Shown here: one piece after another, positions 1 to 6,249 of the stretch | Numbering within the stretch: position 1 is the first letter of the stretch | How the letters are laid out: each line of letters begins with the position of its first letter | Source: Candidatus Omnitrophota bacterium | GTDB taxonomy: Bacteria > Omnitrophota > Gorgyraeia > Gygaellales > JAHJCI01 | Reading direction: 5' to 3' | NCBI GenBank assembly: GCA_016783355.1 | Contig: JADHWR010000047.1 | Location: 1-8,898 of the forward strand | Length of the DNA stretch: 8,898 nt | Notes under the pieces: model-generated | Databases searched by the model: none | The model's input: only the letters and a program-made list of their open reading frames with translations | Told to the model about the DNA's origin: nothing | Made by a program: the position numbers and the translations under genes

Positions 1-1463
1 CTAAAATTAAATAGCCCATCAGAGGCAATCAGGGCTGGGCTTCCTCCCCAAGGAGCAAGACGGGCAATTTCTTCTTCTTCTTTGTTTATCTGGACATATT
101 TTGTTAATTTTCCTTCTCGCCAGAGTGCTTCTAATTGTATGGCGTCTTCCCAAAGATGCTGCGCATAAATTTGTAAATTTAAGAGATGATCCTGAGTAAT
201 TATTCTCGGTCTTAGCGTAGACATAATTGGACCTAAAAGATACACGTTTCCCATCTGGATAGATTTCCGATCGATCTCTTCTTGAAGTCCGGCAATAAAA
301 TCAAACCCTAAGTTTAAAATCGCCTCATTGGTCCTTTTGATTGCTTCATCGACTGAAATATCAGAAAGTAAGATTGCTGTGCTTTGTACTCCTCCGCCTG
401 AGCCAACATTAGTGGGAATGCCTCCGAATCTTGTGACAAAACCAATCAAGCCTTGATTGGTGAGGAAACAGCGAAAGTCTGTTTGCCAGGATTTTAAAAA
501 TAATCTCCTATTTTCTCTATCAATCCAGGGGAATTCTTCAGCCCAAAGACTAAGGGGAATAAGGCGCTGGATAATGTAGGTGTTGCTTTTTAATGCTTGT
601 TCTATGTATTTATCCACATCTGTTTCCTTATAACCAATAATAATTCCTTTGCCAGAATAACCGTGTACTGGTTTTAGGATTATATTTGGCCAATTATCCC
701 TTGTCCATTTGATTAAATCAGGAATTTTCCTACCCTCTGGATCAGTAGTTGAGCGGGGGAAGAATTGTCTTGTCCAGGGAGTTCTTTTTAGCGTAGTTTG
801 ATTCATTAAGTTGCGATATTGCGCAGTTACTGCTTCAAATACGCCCTTTGCCCCAATCGGTTCCATACCTCTGGGATTCATTACTATTCCCTGTTTTATC
901 GCTTCCATTAGTGGACGAAGATTATATTTCTTTTTTAATTTTATAATCACATTATTATTGAAATCCAGGAATACTAAGGTAATTCTGTTTTCGCCGACAA
1001 AGATTTGATTATCTTTTAATTCTAATTTTTCCGGGCTGATCAAACAAGCGGAAACATCGGGCAGGCTATTTAGATACTGGATAAAGCGAATATTCTCGCC
1101 GACCTTCTGAAGAGTTTCTTTTTCTGCCACGAGAGCGATATAAGGCTTCTGTTTATTAAAGTTTCTTTGGTGCGCGCTAAGGAGGATCTTAGCAAATGCG
1201 GGGACAGGATTAAGAATCTGATGATCAAAATCCAGTTCGATGTCGATATTTGACTGTTCTTTTATTCTCTGCCAGGAAAATTTCCCGATTTCTTGGGCCA
1301 TGCGTTGATAATCCCAACCTCCGGGGCTACCCATGTTCCATTCTGAATGATATCCTAACACTGAAGTGTAGGCCTTCCTATACCTATTAAAGGAAGGGCC
1401 TAATCCTAAAGGATAGACCTTCCTGTTCCTATTAAGGGAAGGGTCTAAGAATTCTTCTGACAT
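1..1463 (-). CDS. ATP-grasp ligase-like protein (C-terminus beyond window)
   Basis: I read 487 codons in one open frame from ATG at 1463 to the left edge, so the 3' end is missing. Residues about 107-168 look like a pre-ATP-grasp domain: a strand (YIALVAEKE), then a LISPEKLELKDNQIF stretch and a closing ITLVFLDF strand. The ATP-grasp core follows: IILKPVHGYSGKGIIIG at 261-277 (nucleotide-binding lysine and glycine-rich loop), YIIQRLIP at 296-303, DFRCFL at 329-334, and TRFGGIPTNVGSGGG at 344-358 (Mg-binding Asn plus glycine run). The layout resembles glutathionylspermidine-synthase-like or circularly permuted ATP-grasp enzymes, which join a carboxylate to an amine or thiol using ATP. The substrate is unknown. 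Start: AGGAGG lies 11 nt upstream, inside the end of the DUF885 gene, and the frames overlap by 19 bp, implying coupling. Residues 6-38 are encoded by a palindromic repeat and contain a duplicated PS(L/F)NR(N/Y)RK(V/A)Y. A GTG at residue 35 and ATG at 44 are alternative starts. No signal peptide is evident. Confidence 0.72.
   Translation of the reverse strand, partial: MSEEFLDPSLNRNRKVYPLGLGPSFNRYRKAYTSVLGYHSEWNMGSPGGWDYQRMAQEIGKFSWQRIKEQSNIDIELDFDHQILNPVPAFAKILLSAHQRNFNKQKPYIALVAEKETLQKVGENIRFIQYLNSLPDVSACLISPEKLELKDNQIFVGENRITLVFLDFNNNVIIKLKKKYNLRPLMEAIKQGIVMNPRGMEPIGAKGVFEAVTAQYRNLMNQTTLKRTPWTRQFFPRSTTDPEGRKIPDLIKWTRDNWPNIILKPVHGYSGKGIIIGYKETDVDKYIEQALKSNTYIIQRLIPLSLWAEEFPWIDRENRRLFLKSWQTDFRCFLTNQGLIGFVTRFGGIPTNVGSGGGVQSTAILLSDISVDEAIKRTNEAILNLGFDFIAGLQEEIDRKSIQMGNVYLLGPIMSTLRPRIITQDHLLNLQIYAQHLWEDAIQLEALWREGKLTKYVQINKEEEEIARLAPWGGSPALIASDGLFNF
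1354..1448 (-). repeat. Palindromic repeat, two tandem units, inside the 5' end of the ATP-grasp gene
   Basis: Read on the minus strand, there are two successive units. Each starts TTAG(A/G)CCCTTCC and ends GGAAGG(T/C)CTA, so the arms pair with one bulged base (arms of unit 1 at 1437-1447 and 1414-1423). Each is followed by a smaller palindrome: ATCCTttAGGAT in unit 1 and ACACTtcAGTGT in unit 2 (1358-1369). The small palindromes differ at several positions yet both pair, which is compensatory change. A 31-bp stretch (1400-1430) recurs at 6313-6343 with one mismatch. The leading TTAG supplies the TAG stop of the DUF885 gene, and the rest codes for the N-terminal residues of the ATP-grasp protein. 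It behaves like Rickettsia palindromic elements, which insert into genes in frame, but I do not claim the same family. Confidence 0.8.
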
Positions 1464-3148
1464 AGTTTCTCCATCCTCCTTTTAATTAAATCAAAGGGGA
1501 GCTGACCTCCCCTCAATAAGCAGTTATGAAAATTTTTTATTCCCATCCGGGGGGCAAATTGTCTTCTTAGCTTTTCAATTTCAAATTTACCAATAGTATA
1601 GCATAGCTGATATCCATAGGTAAACACATAGTGCTTGAGCATTGCTTTGACTCGAGAAGGATTATAACCTAGCCAACACAATTCCCTGGCTGCATCAGAA
1701 AGCTTTATTTTTTTTATCCTTATGCCTACATCCAACACTGCCCTTATTGCCCTCCAGGCTTGTCTTCTTAACCCAATCAGCTTGTGTTCAAGGTCATTTA
1801 TATATCCAAATTCTTCAATTAATTTCTCTGCATAAGAAGCCCAGCCTTCATAAAAGAGCGCTGATTCAATTTGTTGACGAATTGAGTTTTTAATATTGCG
1901 CCTAATTGAATCCAGTAGATGATGTCCAGGATAGGTCTCATGGGCAGCGACAAAGATATATTCCTGATGGATATTTTCCTGGGTTGCATCGATGCCCACA
2001 TAGAAAAACGCCGATTCTTTTTGATTCTTGGTTAAAGGGCAACTATAGGAGGCCGAAGCCCTTATGGGCACCAAATAAACAGGGGTTTTAGCTACCCTAA
2101 TATTCTGCATCTTAGGAATGCTGACTAGGTCGCATCTTGTCAGAAAGTCCTTTAGGCGGAGAATCTGAGCAGAATAGAGATTCAATAATTCTTTTTTATT
2201 TTTTACCTTTAGTCGATAATTAGAAAGAATCTTCTGCCAGTTACCAGAAGCCCGGGTATGGCTGGCTATTTTTTTTAATTGAGCCTTTGTCTTTCGATAT
2301 TCATTAGAGGCGATTTCAAAGATTTCGGCAAGGCCGCGCTTATAAGAAAAACTACTAGTAAGTAAATTCTCAAGAATTAATTTGTCTTTGATAAATTCTT
2401 CACTACAAGATCGCCTTTTTAGGAAATTTCGGAAATCTTCTAATGATCGAATAGCAGCCGTAGATAAAACTCTGATTTCTTTTTTCATTCCTTTGTTCTT
2501 TAGGAATAAAGGAAAGTTGCTTTTAAGATAGCCTATTTCTGCCTTAGTCATCTGTAGAGCTATTTGCTGGTAAAGAAGCGGAACCCTCTTTAGATTCAAC
2601 TTCGCCTCATTTAAAAGGCGGGGTATCTGTTTAATTCGTAAAGCAAGCTCTTCTCGGATACCAGCCTTAACCATTGATAGCTTCCTTGCAGCTTGTTCGA
2701 TTCCCAAGATGATGATTTTAAGATAAAGGCAAGGGTCATTCTGCCAGATTTTTATTTGTTCAAACTTATGCAAGAATCCAGACATGCTTTGTTTAAGAAG
2801 CTGCGTGTCAATCTGAGTTTCCAGATCCGTTCCTCTCGTATTTAATTTTTCTAAGTTCTGCTTCAGCCTTCTGATGTAAGAAATATCCTGTTTTATTTTT
2901 TCTGCGTCCAGACTATCCAGGCAAGCCAGATATTGAATTGCTTTCTTGGCGCGGGGAAAGAAATAAAATTCATCAGACAAGCTCATTACTGGATAAGCCA
3001 GGGCGATAAAATCAAAATATTCCTCAGATAGTTCAATGAGTTTTATCTTTTCCATGATTAAATATAATATATGAATTAATTTGCCTTGTCTATATTTTTT
3101 AATATCCTCCAAACTTGCAAAATAATCGTTATCGACGTAATATAACAT
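1445..3148 (-). CDS. DUF885 family metallopeptidase-like protein
   Basis: A 567-residue protein with the DUF885 signature HETYPGHH at residues 403-410, the zinc-site variant of HExxH (HExxPGHH). It is followed about 24 residues later by FYEGWASYAEKL (432-443), whose glutamate E434 is the expected third metal ligand. The family is mostly alpha-helical and related to gluzincin-type peptidases; the substrate here cannot be read from sequence. Residues 60-350 are charged helices as in other members. There is no signal peptide, so the protein is probably cytoplasmic, unlike many secreted or lipoprotein homologues. The chosen ATG at 3148 has no good Shine-Dalgarno, and neither has the next ATG at residue 32 (3055), so the start is uncertain. 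The gene is divergent from the HD-GYP gene (97 bp between 3148 and 3246). Its stop lies inside the repeat at 1354-1448 and overlaps the downstream ATP-grasp gene. A peptidase-like hydrolase coupled to a ligase suggests a shared substrate, which is inference. Confidence 0.83.
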   Translation of the reverse strand: MLYYVDNDYFASLEDIKKYRQGKLIHILYLIMEKIKLIELSEEYFDFIALAYPVMSLSDEFYFFPRAKKAIQYLACLDSLDAEKIKQDISYIRRLKQNLEKLNTRGTDLETQIDTQLLKQSMSGFLHKFEQIKIWQNDPCLYLKIIILGIEQAARKLSMVKAGIREELALRIKQIPRLLNEAKLNLKRVPLLYQQIALQMTKAEIGYLKSNFPLFLKNKGMKKEIRVLSTAAIRSLEDFRNFLKRRSCSEEFIKDKLILENLLTSSFSYKRGLAEIFEIASNEYRKTKAQLKKIASHTRASGNWQKILSNYRLKVKNKKELLNLYSAQILRLKDFLTRCDLVSIPKMQNIRVAKTPVYLVPIRASASYSCPLTKNQKESAFFYVGIDATQENIHQEYIFVAAHETYPGHHLLDSIRRNIKNSIRQQIESALFYEGWASYAEKLIEEFGYINDLEHKLIGLRRQAWRAIRAVLDVGIRIKKIKLSDAARELCWLGYNPSRVKAMLKHYVFTYGYQLCYTIGKFEIEKLRRQFAPRMGIKNFHNCLLRGGQLPFDLIKRRMEKLCQKNS

Positions 3149-3181
3149 TAGCAGTCATGGTCAAATTGCCTTAAAATAGCT

Positions 3182-3210
3182 TTGCCTTCATATTTATAAG
3201 GTATTATAAT
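3182..3210 (+). promoter_or_regulatory. Sigma-70-type promoter for the HD-GYP/PilZ operon
   Basis: TTGCCT (3182-3187), a 17-bp spacer, then a consensus TATAAT (3205-3210), predicting transcription from about 3217 and a leader of roughly 30 nt. The -10 sits in ATTATAAT, which reads the same on the other strand and may also serve the divergent DUF885 gene. A minus-strand -35 (TTGCGA) would need a 19-bp spacer and is weak. Confidence 0.7.
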
Positions 3211-3245
3211 ATTAGAGAAGGGCATTATCGCAAAAAAAGGTGATT

Positions 3246-4400
3246 ATGATCGATCTAAAGATATTCAGTAGAGATATTGATAAGCTATCAAAAGTAAGGA
3301 CTCCCAAGAGGCTTTTTGCTTTCATCGAGGATGAGGTAGCTGCCTTTTTCGAGGTAAGTTATTTAGACTTATTTGTTTTGAATGATTCAGAGACAGAGTA
3401 TGCCCTTAGGGAAAATATTACTAGGGTAAAAGATATGCTTAGGGTCGCCAGGGATGAAAGACTCGATTTAGAAGATCCGATTATCGTGTATTTATCGGAG
3501 ATAAAAAAAGCTATTCTACCAAAAGAGCTGAATGAGAGTCTTGCCGTTACGTTACTGCAAAGTAGGCAGAAAGTTTTATCTTCACTGAGAGATGAGCTGA
3601 TTGAACGCCGGGCTGAGATTTGCGTGCCAGGCTTTGTTAAAGATAAGCTAGTGGCTGTATTAATCATGGGCAAAAAGATTTCAAAAGAAGAATTTTCCCA
3701 TCAGGAGGTAGAATTATTTTCTTTATTTGCAGCACAGGCGGCAAAGGTAATTTATAATTTTGATTTATTGAAGAAAGAGGTAGAGCAATTTGTTAAATCT
3801 TTACGTAAAATAAATAATACTCTGGAGGAAAAGGATCCTTATACACTGGGGCATTCCAGTAGGGTTGCGCAGTTTTCTGTAATTGTTGGCAGAAAATTTT
3901 ATGATCGACTTGAGGATATTCCTTACGGTGAAATATCCCTATACTATGCTGCTGAGCTTCACGACGTAGGTAAAATCAATCTTCCAGACAGTATACTTAA
4001 GAAAAAGGGGCCCCTCAACGATGAGGAATATAACGAGATGAAGAAGCATCCTCTCGAATCTGTAAAGATAATTAATCCCTTGGAAAAATGGTTTGGAAGA
4101 GAAATACTCGATGCCGTTCTTGGCCATCATGAGAATCATGACGGGACCGGATATCCCCACGGGAAGAAGGGGGATGAGATAAATATTCTTGCTAAGATAA
4201 TAAGGGTATCTGATTCCTTTGACGCAATGATTAGCGATAGACCATATAGAAAGGCGCTAATTCATCATAAGGTATTATCTGAGCTTAAAAAAGGTCGAGG
4301 TACGCAATTCGATCCAGAAGTAATAGACGCATTTTTGGAAACATACAAAGAAGGCTTATTTAAGGATATATTTTTCTCACAATTAGAAAGCAAGGCGTAG
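3246..4400 (+). CDS. GAF-HD-GYP cyclic di-GMP phosphodiesterase
   Basis: A cytoplasmic 384-residue protein. Residues about 20-175 form a GAF-type sensor domain (ends DKLVAVLIMGKKISKEEFSHQEVELFSLFAAQAA, broken here by IS-free helix to the output domain). From about 194 comes a complete HD-GYP domain: KDPYTLGHS with metal-site H203, LHDVGK with the HD pair at 239-240, HHE at 294-296, and DGTGYPHG with GYP at 302-304, then VSDSFDAM at 321-328. All catalytic signatures are present, so it should hydrolyse cyclic di-GMP to pGpG or GMP, with the GAF domain gating activity by an unknown ligand. Start: ATG at 3246 is preceded by AAGGTGATT, a good anti-Shine-Dalgarno match; an in-frame GTG at 3240 lies inside that match and is less likely. 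The PilZ gene follows 16 bp after the stop, so they form an operon. Confidence 0.93.
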   Translation: MIDLKIFSRDIDKLSKVRTPKRLFAFIEDEVAAFFEVSYLDLFVLNDSETEYALRENITRVKDMLRVARDERLDLEDPIIVYLSEIKKAILPKELNESLAVTLLQSRQKVLSSLRDELIERRAEICVPGFVKDKLVAVLIMGKKISKEEFSHQEVELFSLFAAQAAKVIYNFDLLKKEVEQFVKSLRKINNTLEEKDPYTLGHSSRVAQFSVIVGRKFYDRLEDIPYGEISLYYAAELHDVGKINLPDSILKKKGPLNDEEYNEMKKHPLESVKIINPLEKWFGREILDAVLGHHENHDGTGYPHGKKGDEINILAKIIRVSDSFDAMISDRPYRKALIHHKVLSELKKGRGTQFDPEVIDAFLETYKEGLFKDIFFSQLESKA

Positions 4401-4416
4401 AAAGGAGTAATATTAG

Positions 4417-4797
4417 ATGAAATATACGGGGCCGGAAAGAAGAAGCCATATTCGAGTAGGGGTATCTCTGGTACTTAGTTATACTCTAGTTGATGCAGAC
4501 CAGGAGCATAAGGAATTAGCCGCTAGAGACATCAGTGGAGGTGGAATGAGGATCCCTGTTAGAGAAAAGCTTGCCATAGGAGCATTATTAAAAGTTCAAT
4601 TAGAATTGCTAAAAGAAAAGAAAAGGATTCAGCTCGAGGCAAAGGTTGTTTGGATAAAATCTACCTCCGATGACAAAGAATATCCTTATGAGGCAGGGAT
4701 AGAATTTATTAATATTGACTTCGCAGAACGCACGATGATCAGTAATTGTGTGCAATACCTAAATAGAGCAGAATTGCTTAAGGAGTTTCCCCGTTAA
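4417..4797 (+). CDS. PilZ domain protein, cyclic di-GMP receptor
   Basis: A 126-residue protein that is essentially one PilZ domain. It carries both ligand-binding motifs: RSHIR at residues 9-13 (RxxxR) and DISGGG at 38-43 (D/NxSxxG). The rest alternates beta strands (VGVSLVLSYTL, LLKVQLELL, IQLEAKVVWI, YEAGIEFINI) and ends in a helix, as expected for the barrel. It should bind a cyclic di-GMP dimer and relay this by protein contact; no output domain is attached. AAAGGAG lies 9 nt before the ATG. It is cotranscribed with the phosphodiesterase upstream, which would set the level of its ligand. No terminator is visible after the stop. Confidence 0.92.
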   Translation: MKYTGPERRSHIRVGVSLVLSYTLVDADQEHKELAARDISGGGMRIPVREKLAIGALLKVQLELLKEKKRIQLEAKVVWIKSTSDDKEYPYEAGIEFINIDFAERTMISNCVQYLNRAELLKEFPR

Positions 4798-4864
4798 GCT
4801 TTTATTATTTAATCTCACCCATTATTTATTTTCCTAAATTTGTTCAATAAATTAGTTATTAAAT

Positions 4865-4893
4865 TTGCCGAGAGCATAAAAATGTGTTATACT
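4865..4893 (+). promoter_or_regulatory. Promoter of the riboswitch-transglycosylase unit
   Basis: TTGCCG (4865-4870), a spacer of exactly 17 bp, and TATACT (4888-4893). The start would be near 4900, about 20-30 nt before the riboswitch core. The transglycosylase therefore has its own promoter and need not depend on readthrough from PilZ. Confidence 0.68.
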
Positions 4894-4918
4894 ATACCTG
4901 AGAGTTGATAATTTGGTA

Positions 4919-5014
4919 TTTACCGTTTGATAAAGGCAAACTCGGGGTAACCTGAGGACGCAAAGCGACAGCCGCGACAGATATGTCGGGGGGCTGCGTT
5001 GCCAAAGAGGTAAG
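4919..5014 (+). promoter_or_regulatory. Class I cyclic di-GMP riboswitch (GEMM-I)
   Basis: The aptamer has the GEMM-I conserved blocks in order: GATAAAGGCAAAC (4929-4941), GGACGCAAAGC (4956-4966) and GTTGCC (4998-5003). Between the first two is a perfect hairpin, CTCGGG-GTAA-CCTGAG (4941-4956), capped by a GNRA tetraloop, the loop that docks on the second helix in known structures. The second arm is CAGCC (4969-4973) with GGCTG (4992-4996), extended by CGACA-GATA-TGTCG (4975-4988). An outer helix TTTACC (4919-4924) with GGTAAG (5009-5014) can close the structure. The G before CAAAC (4936) appears to be the position that separates cyclic di-GMP from cGAMP binders, and it is G here; my alignment of that position is by eye. 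It precedes two terminators and the lytic transglycosylase, so it probably controls that gene by transcription termination. Confidence 0.9.
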
Positions 5015-5026
5015 AGATTAAAATCT

Positions 5027-5054
5027 AACCCTAAGCGTTGCCTTAGGGTTTTTT
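5027..5054 (+). terminator. Intrinsic terminator 1 (riboswitch expression platform)
   Basis: AACCCTAAG (5027-5035) pairs perfectly with CTTAGGGTT (5042-5050) around the loop CGTTGC, followed by a T run to 5054. It lies 13 nt after the outer riboswitch helix and before the coding region, the standard place for a riboswitch-controlled terminator. The AACC of its 5' arm could instead pair with GGT at 5009-5011, linking it to the aptamer. Confidence 0.85.
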
Positions 5055-5061
5055 AATTTCT

Positions 5062-5093
5062 AAGCCCCGGGAAGTTTGCCCGGGCTTTTTTTT
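5062..5093 (+). terminator. Intrinsic terminator 2, just before the transglycosylase gene
   Basis: AAGCCCcGGG (5062-5071) pairs with CCCGGGCTT (5079-5087) with one bulged C and a 7-nt loop, followed by a run of eight T (5086-5093). It is GC-rich and strong. Its T run ends five bases before the GGAGG at 5098, leaving no room for another promoter before the gene. Any expression must therefore read through it. Confidence 0.82.
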
Positions 5094-5097
5094 GTTT

Positions 5098-5114
5098 GGA
5101 GGTTTCTAATGTAA
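5098..5114 (+). other. Start-stop element: Shine-Dalgarno, ATG, immediate TAA
   Basis: GGAGG (5098-5102), six bases, ATG (5109-5111) and directly TAA (5112-5114). It is the best initiation signal in front of the transglycosylase gene, yet its frame is one base off. Skipping T5112 would read M-KNNLDFAARRGIT and run into the gene without a stop. It could be a single-base insertion (real or an assembly error) in an original ATGAAAAACAAC start, or a minimal regulatory ORF. Confidence 0.6.
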
Positions 5115-5151
5115 AAACAACTTGGACTTTGCAGCGCGTCGAGGCATTACC

Positions 5152-5826
5152 ATGTTAGAATACGGCCGAAGAAAAGATGCTAGACTGAAAGTATCCAGTA
5201 ACCGCCTCTATCGTTTAATGGAGACAGTTGGAATAACTATATTTGTCGGGATTTTATTTTTCTCTTCTTCTCATGCCTGCGCTAAGGTGGCAATTAATCT
5301 ACAGTTCATAAAGACAATCGAATCAAGCGGTAATCCTTGTGCTTTTAACTCGCGGACGAAATGCTACGGTTTACACCAAATCTCAGAAATTTGTCTGCAG
5401 GATTTTAACCAGATTAATAAAACGAATTATCAGCCAAGAGACTTATTTAATCCACAAATTAATACAATGGTTGCTTCTTGGTATTTTAAAAGATTGAATC
5501 AACTACTGAGTTTTTACGAAATTCCAGCTTCAGTTACTACCCTCCTTGCTTCCTATAATTGGGGAATTGGAAATGTACTGGAGTGGCATAAGAAAGGAGG
5601 AGGGTTCGAGAGACTACCAGGAGAGACACGAGACTACATTAAAAAATACCAGGGATTAGTTCAGCGAAGTCTAAAAGAAGAACAACAGATGTTGTCTTGT
5701 TTATATTCTTCGGTTGAGCAAAGTCATTTTCCTGCGGTTTGCAGTCCAATCTGTTCTCCGCGCTTCAACAGTCGCTTAGTCTATATCGTTATCCAGCCTA
5801 AATTAATTCTAATTAGATACCCTTAA
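5152..5826 (+). CDS. Secreted lysozyme-like lytic transglycosylase (SLT domain)
   Basis: A 224-residue protein from ATG 5152. A basic N-terminus is followed by a hydrophobic segment (VGITIFVGILFF, about residues 26-37) and a Ser/Ala/Cys region (SSSHACA) fitting export by a signal peptide or an N-terminal anchor. The SLT fold covers about 47-180: IESSGNP with catalytic E57, YGLHQIS at 72-78 (the GLMQ-type motif), and LLASYNWGIGNV at 131-142 (the AYNxG motif). Such enzymes cleave peptidoglycan between MurNAc and GlcNAc, forming 1,6-anhydro ends. The last 45 residues, with three cysteines, match nothing I know. Start choice: GAGG lies 7 nt before ATG 5152; an in-frame TTG at 5122 has no Shine-Dalgarno, and a strong ATG at 5109 is out of frame. 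Residues 6-13 (RRKDARLK) recall a PilZ arginine motif. Expression is probably set by the riboswitch upstream. Confidence 0.82.
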   Translation: MLEYGRRKDARLKVSSNRLYRLMETVGITIFVGILFFSSSHACAKVAINLQFIKTIESSGNPCAFNSRTKCYGLHQISEICLQDFNQINKTNYQPRDLFNPQINTMVASWYFKRLNQLLSFYEIPASVTTLLASYNWGIGNVLEWHKKGGGFERLPGETRDYIKKYQGLVQRSLKEEQQMLSCLYSSVEQSHFPAVCSPICSPRFNSRLVYIVIQPKLILIRYP

Positions 5827-5911
5827 GCGTTCCTTCTCTACCCCTTTTATATTTCTAAATCTACCCATTAAATTTTTGCAAAATCCGATTTCTTAATTGC
5901 TTATTTTGCGG

Positions 5912-5917
5912 TATAAT
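5912..5917 (+). promoter_or_regulatory. Possible -10 box for the small membrane protein gene
   Basis: A consensus TATAAT 37 bp before the ATG at 5954. The best -35 at normal spacing is only TTTCTT (5889-5894), so this is a weak call. No terminator separates it from the transglycosylase gene, but the 127-bp gap suggests separate transcription. Confidence 0.4.
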
Positions 5918-5953
5918 TAAGAAGCAGGACAGAAGAAAAAAAAGGAGGTTGGA

Positions 5954-6127
5954 ATGACGAATACATCTAAATTATTTATCGCTATCGGTTGTCTTTTGAT
6001 ATTGGCAGGGATAGCTTTAAGAGTCTCATTACTCCCCATTGTGATTACCGGTCGCACTATTAGGCCTATTAGCCTTGTGATTTTAGCCAATACCTCTTTT
6101 TTATTAGCCATTCTATTCAAAAGATAA
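5954..6127 (+). CDS. Small two-helix membrane protein, 57 aa
   Basis: ATG at 5954 follows AAGGAGG by 5 nt, one of the best ribosome sites in the window, and the frame runs 57 codons to TAA. The start is MTNTSKLFIAIGCLLILAGI and the end is ANTSFLLAILFKR. There are two hydrophobic helices, about residues 7-30 and 39-54, separated by a short polar turn (TGRTIRP) and ended by Lys-Arg, predicting a hairpin in the inner membrane. I do not recognise the family and assign no function. It sits alone between the transglycosylase gene and the repeat island. The strong ribosome site and clean two-helix pattern make it a likely real gene despite its length. Confidence 0.7.
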   Translation: MTNTSKLFIAIGCLLILAGIALRVSLLPIVITGRTIRPISLVILANTSFLLAILFKR

Positions 6128-6249
6128 TCTTCCAACTATAGAAGATCAATAAATATACTTTTAACAAAGTCTCTCTTTACCTCTGTATGCCCGAGATTAT
6201 TACTTGGTACCAACTATTGATTGCTTCTACCTTAAGCCTATTTACCCCG

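Noticed and set aside
811..1008. 65-codon plus-strand ORF
   Set aside because: It is the shadow of the minus-strand ATP-grasp gene and has no ribosome site.
3055..3148. ATG at 3055 as the DUF885 start
   Set aside because: It has no Shine-Dalgarno either, so there is no reason to prefer it over the longer frame; left as an open doubt.
3359..4160. Minus-strand ORFs of 104 and 73 codons
   Set aside because: They lie antisense to the HD-GYP gene, whose domain motifs are unambiguous.
5260..5290. Lipoprotein signal (SSHAC) in the transglycosylase
   Set aside because: The residues before the cysteine do not fit a lipobox, which needs a hydrophobic residue at -3; ordinary export or anchoring is more likely.
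6127..6146. Hairpin ATCTTC/GAAGAT after the small membrane protein gene as a terminator
   Set aside because: The stem is six AT-rich pairs and no T run follows.
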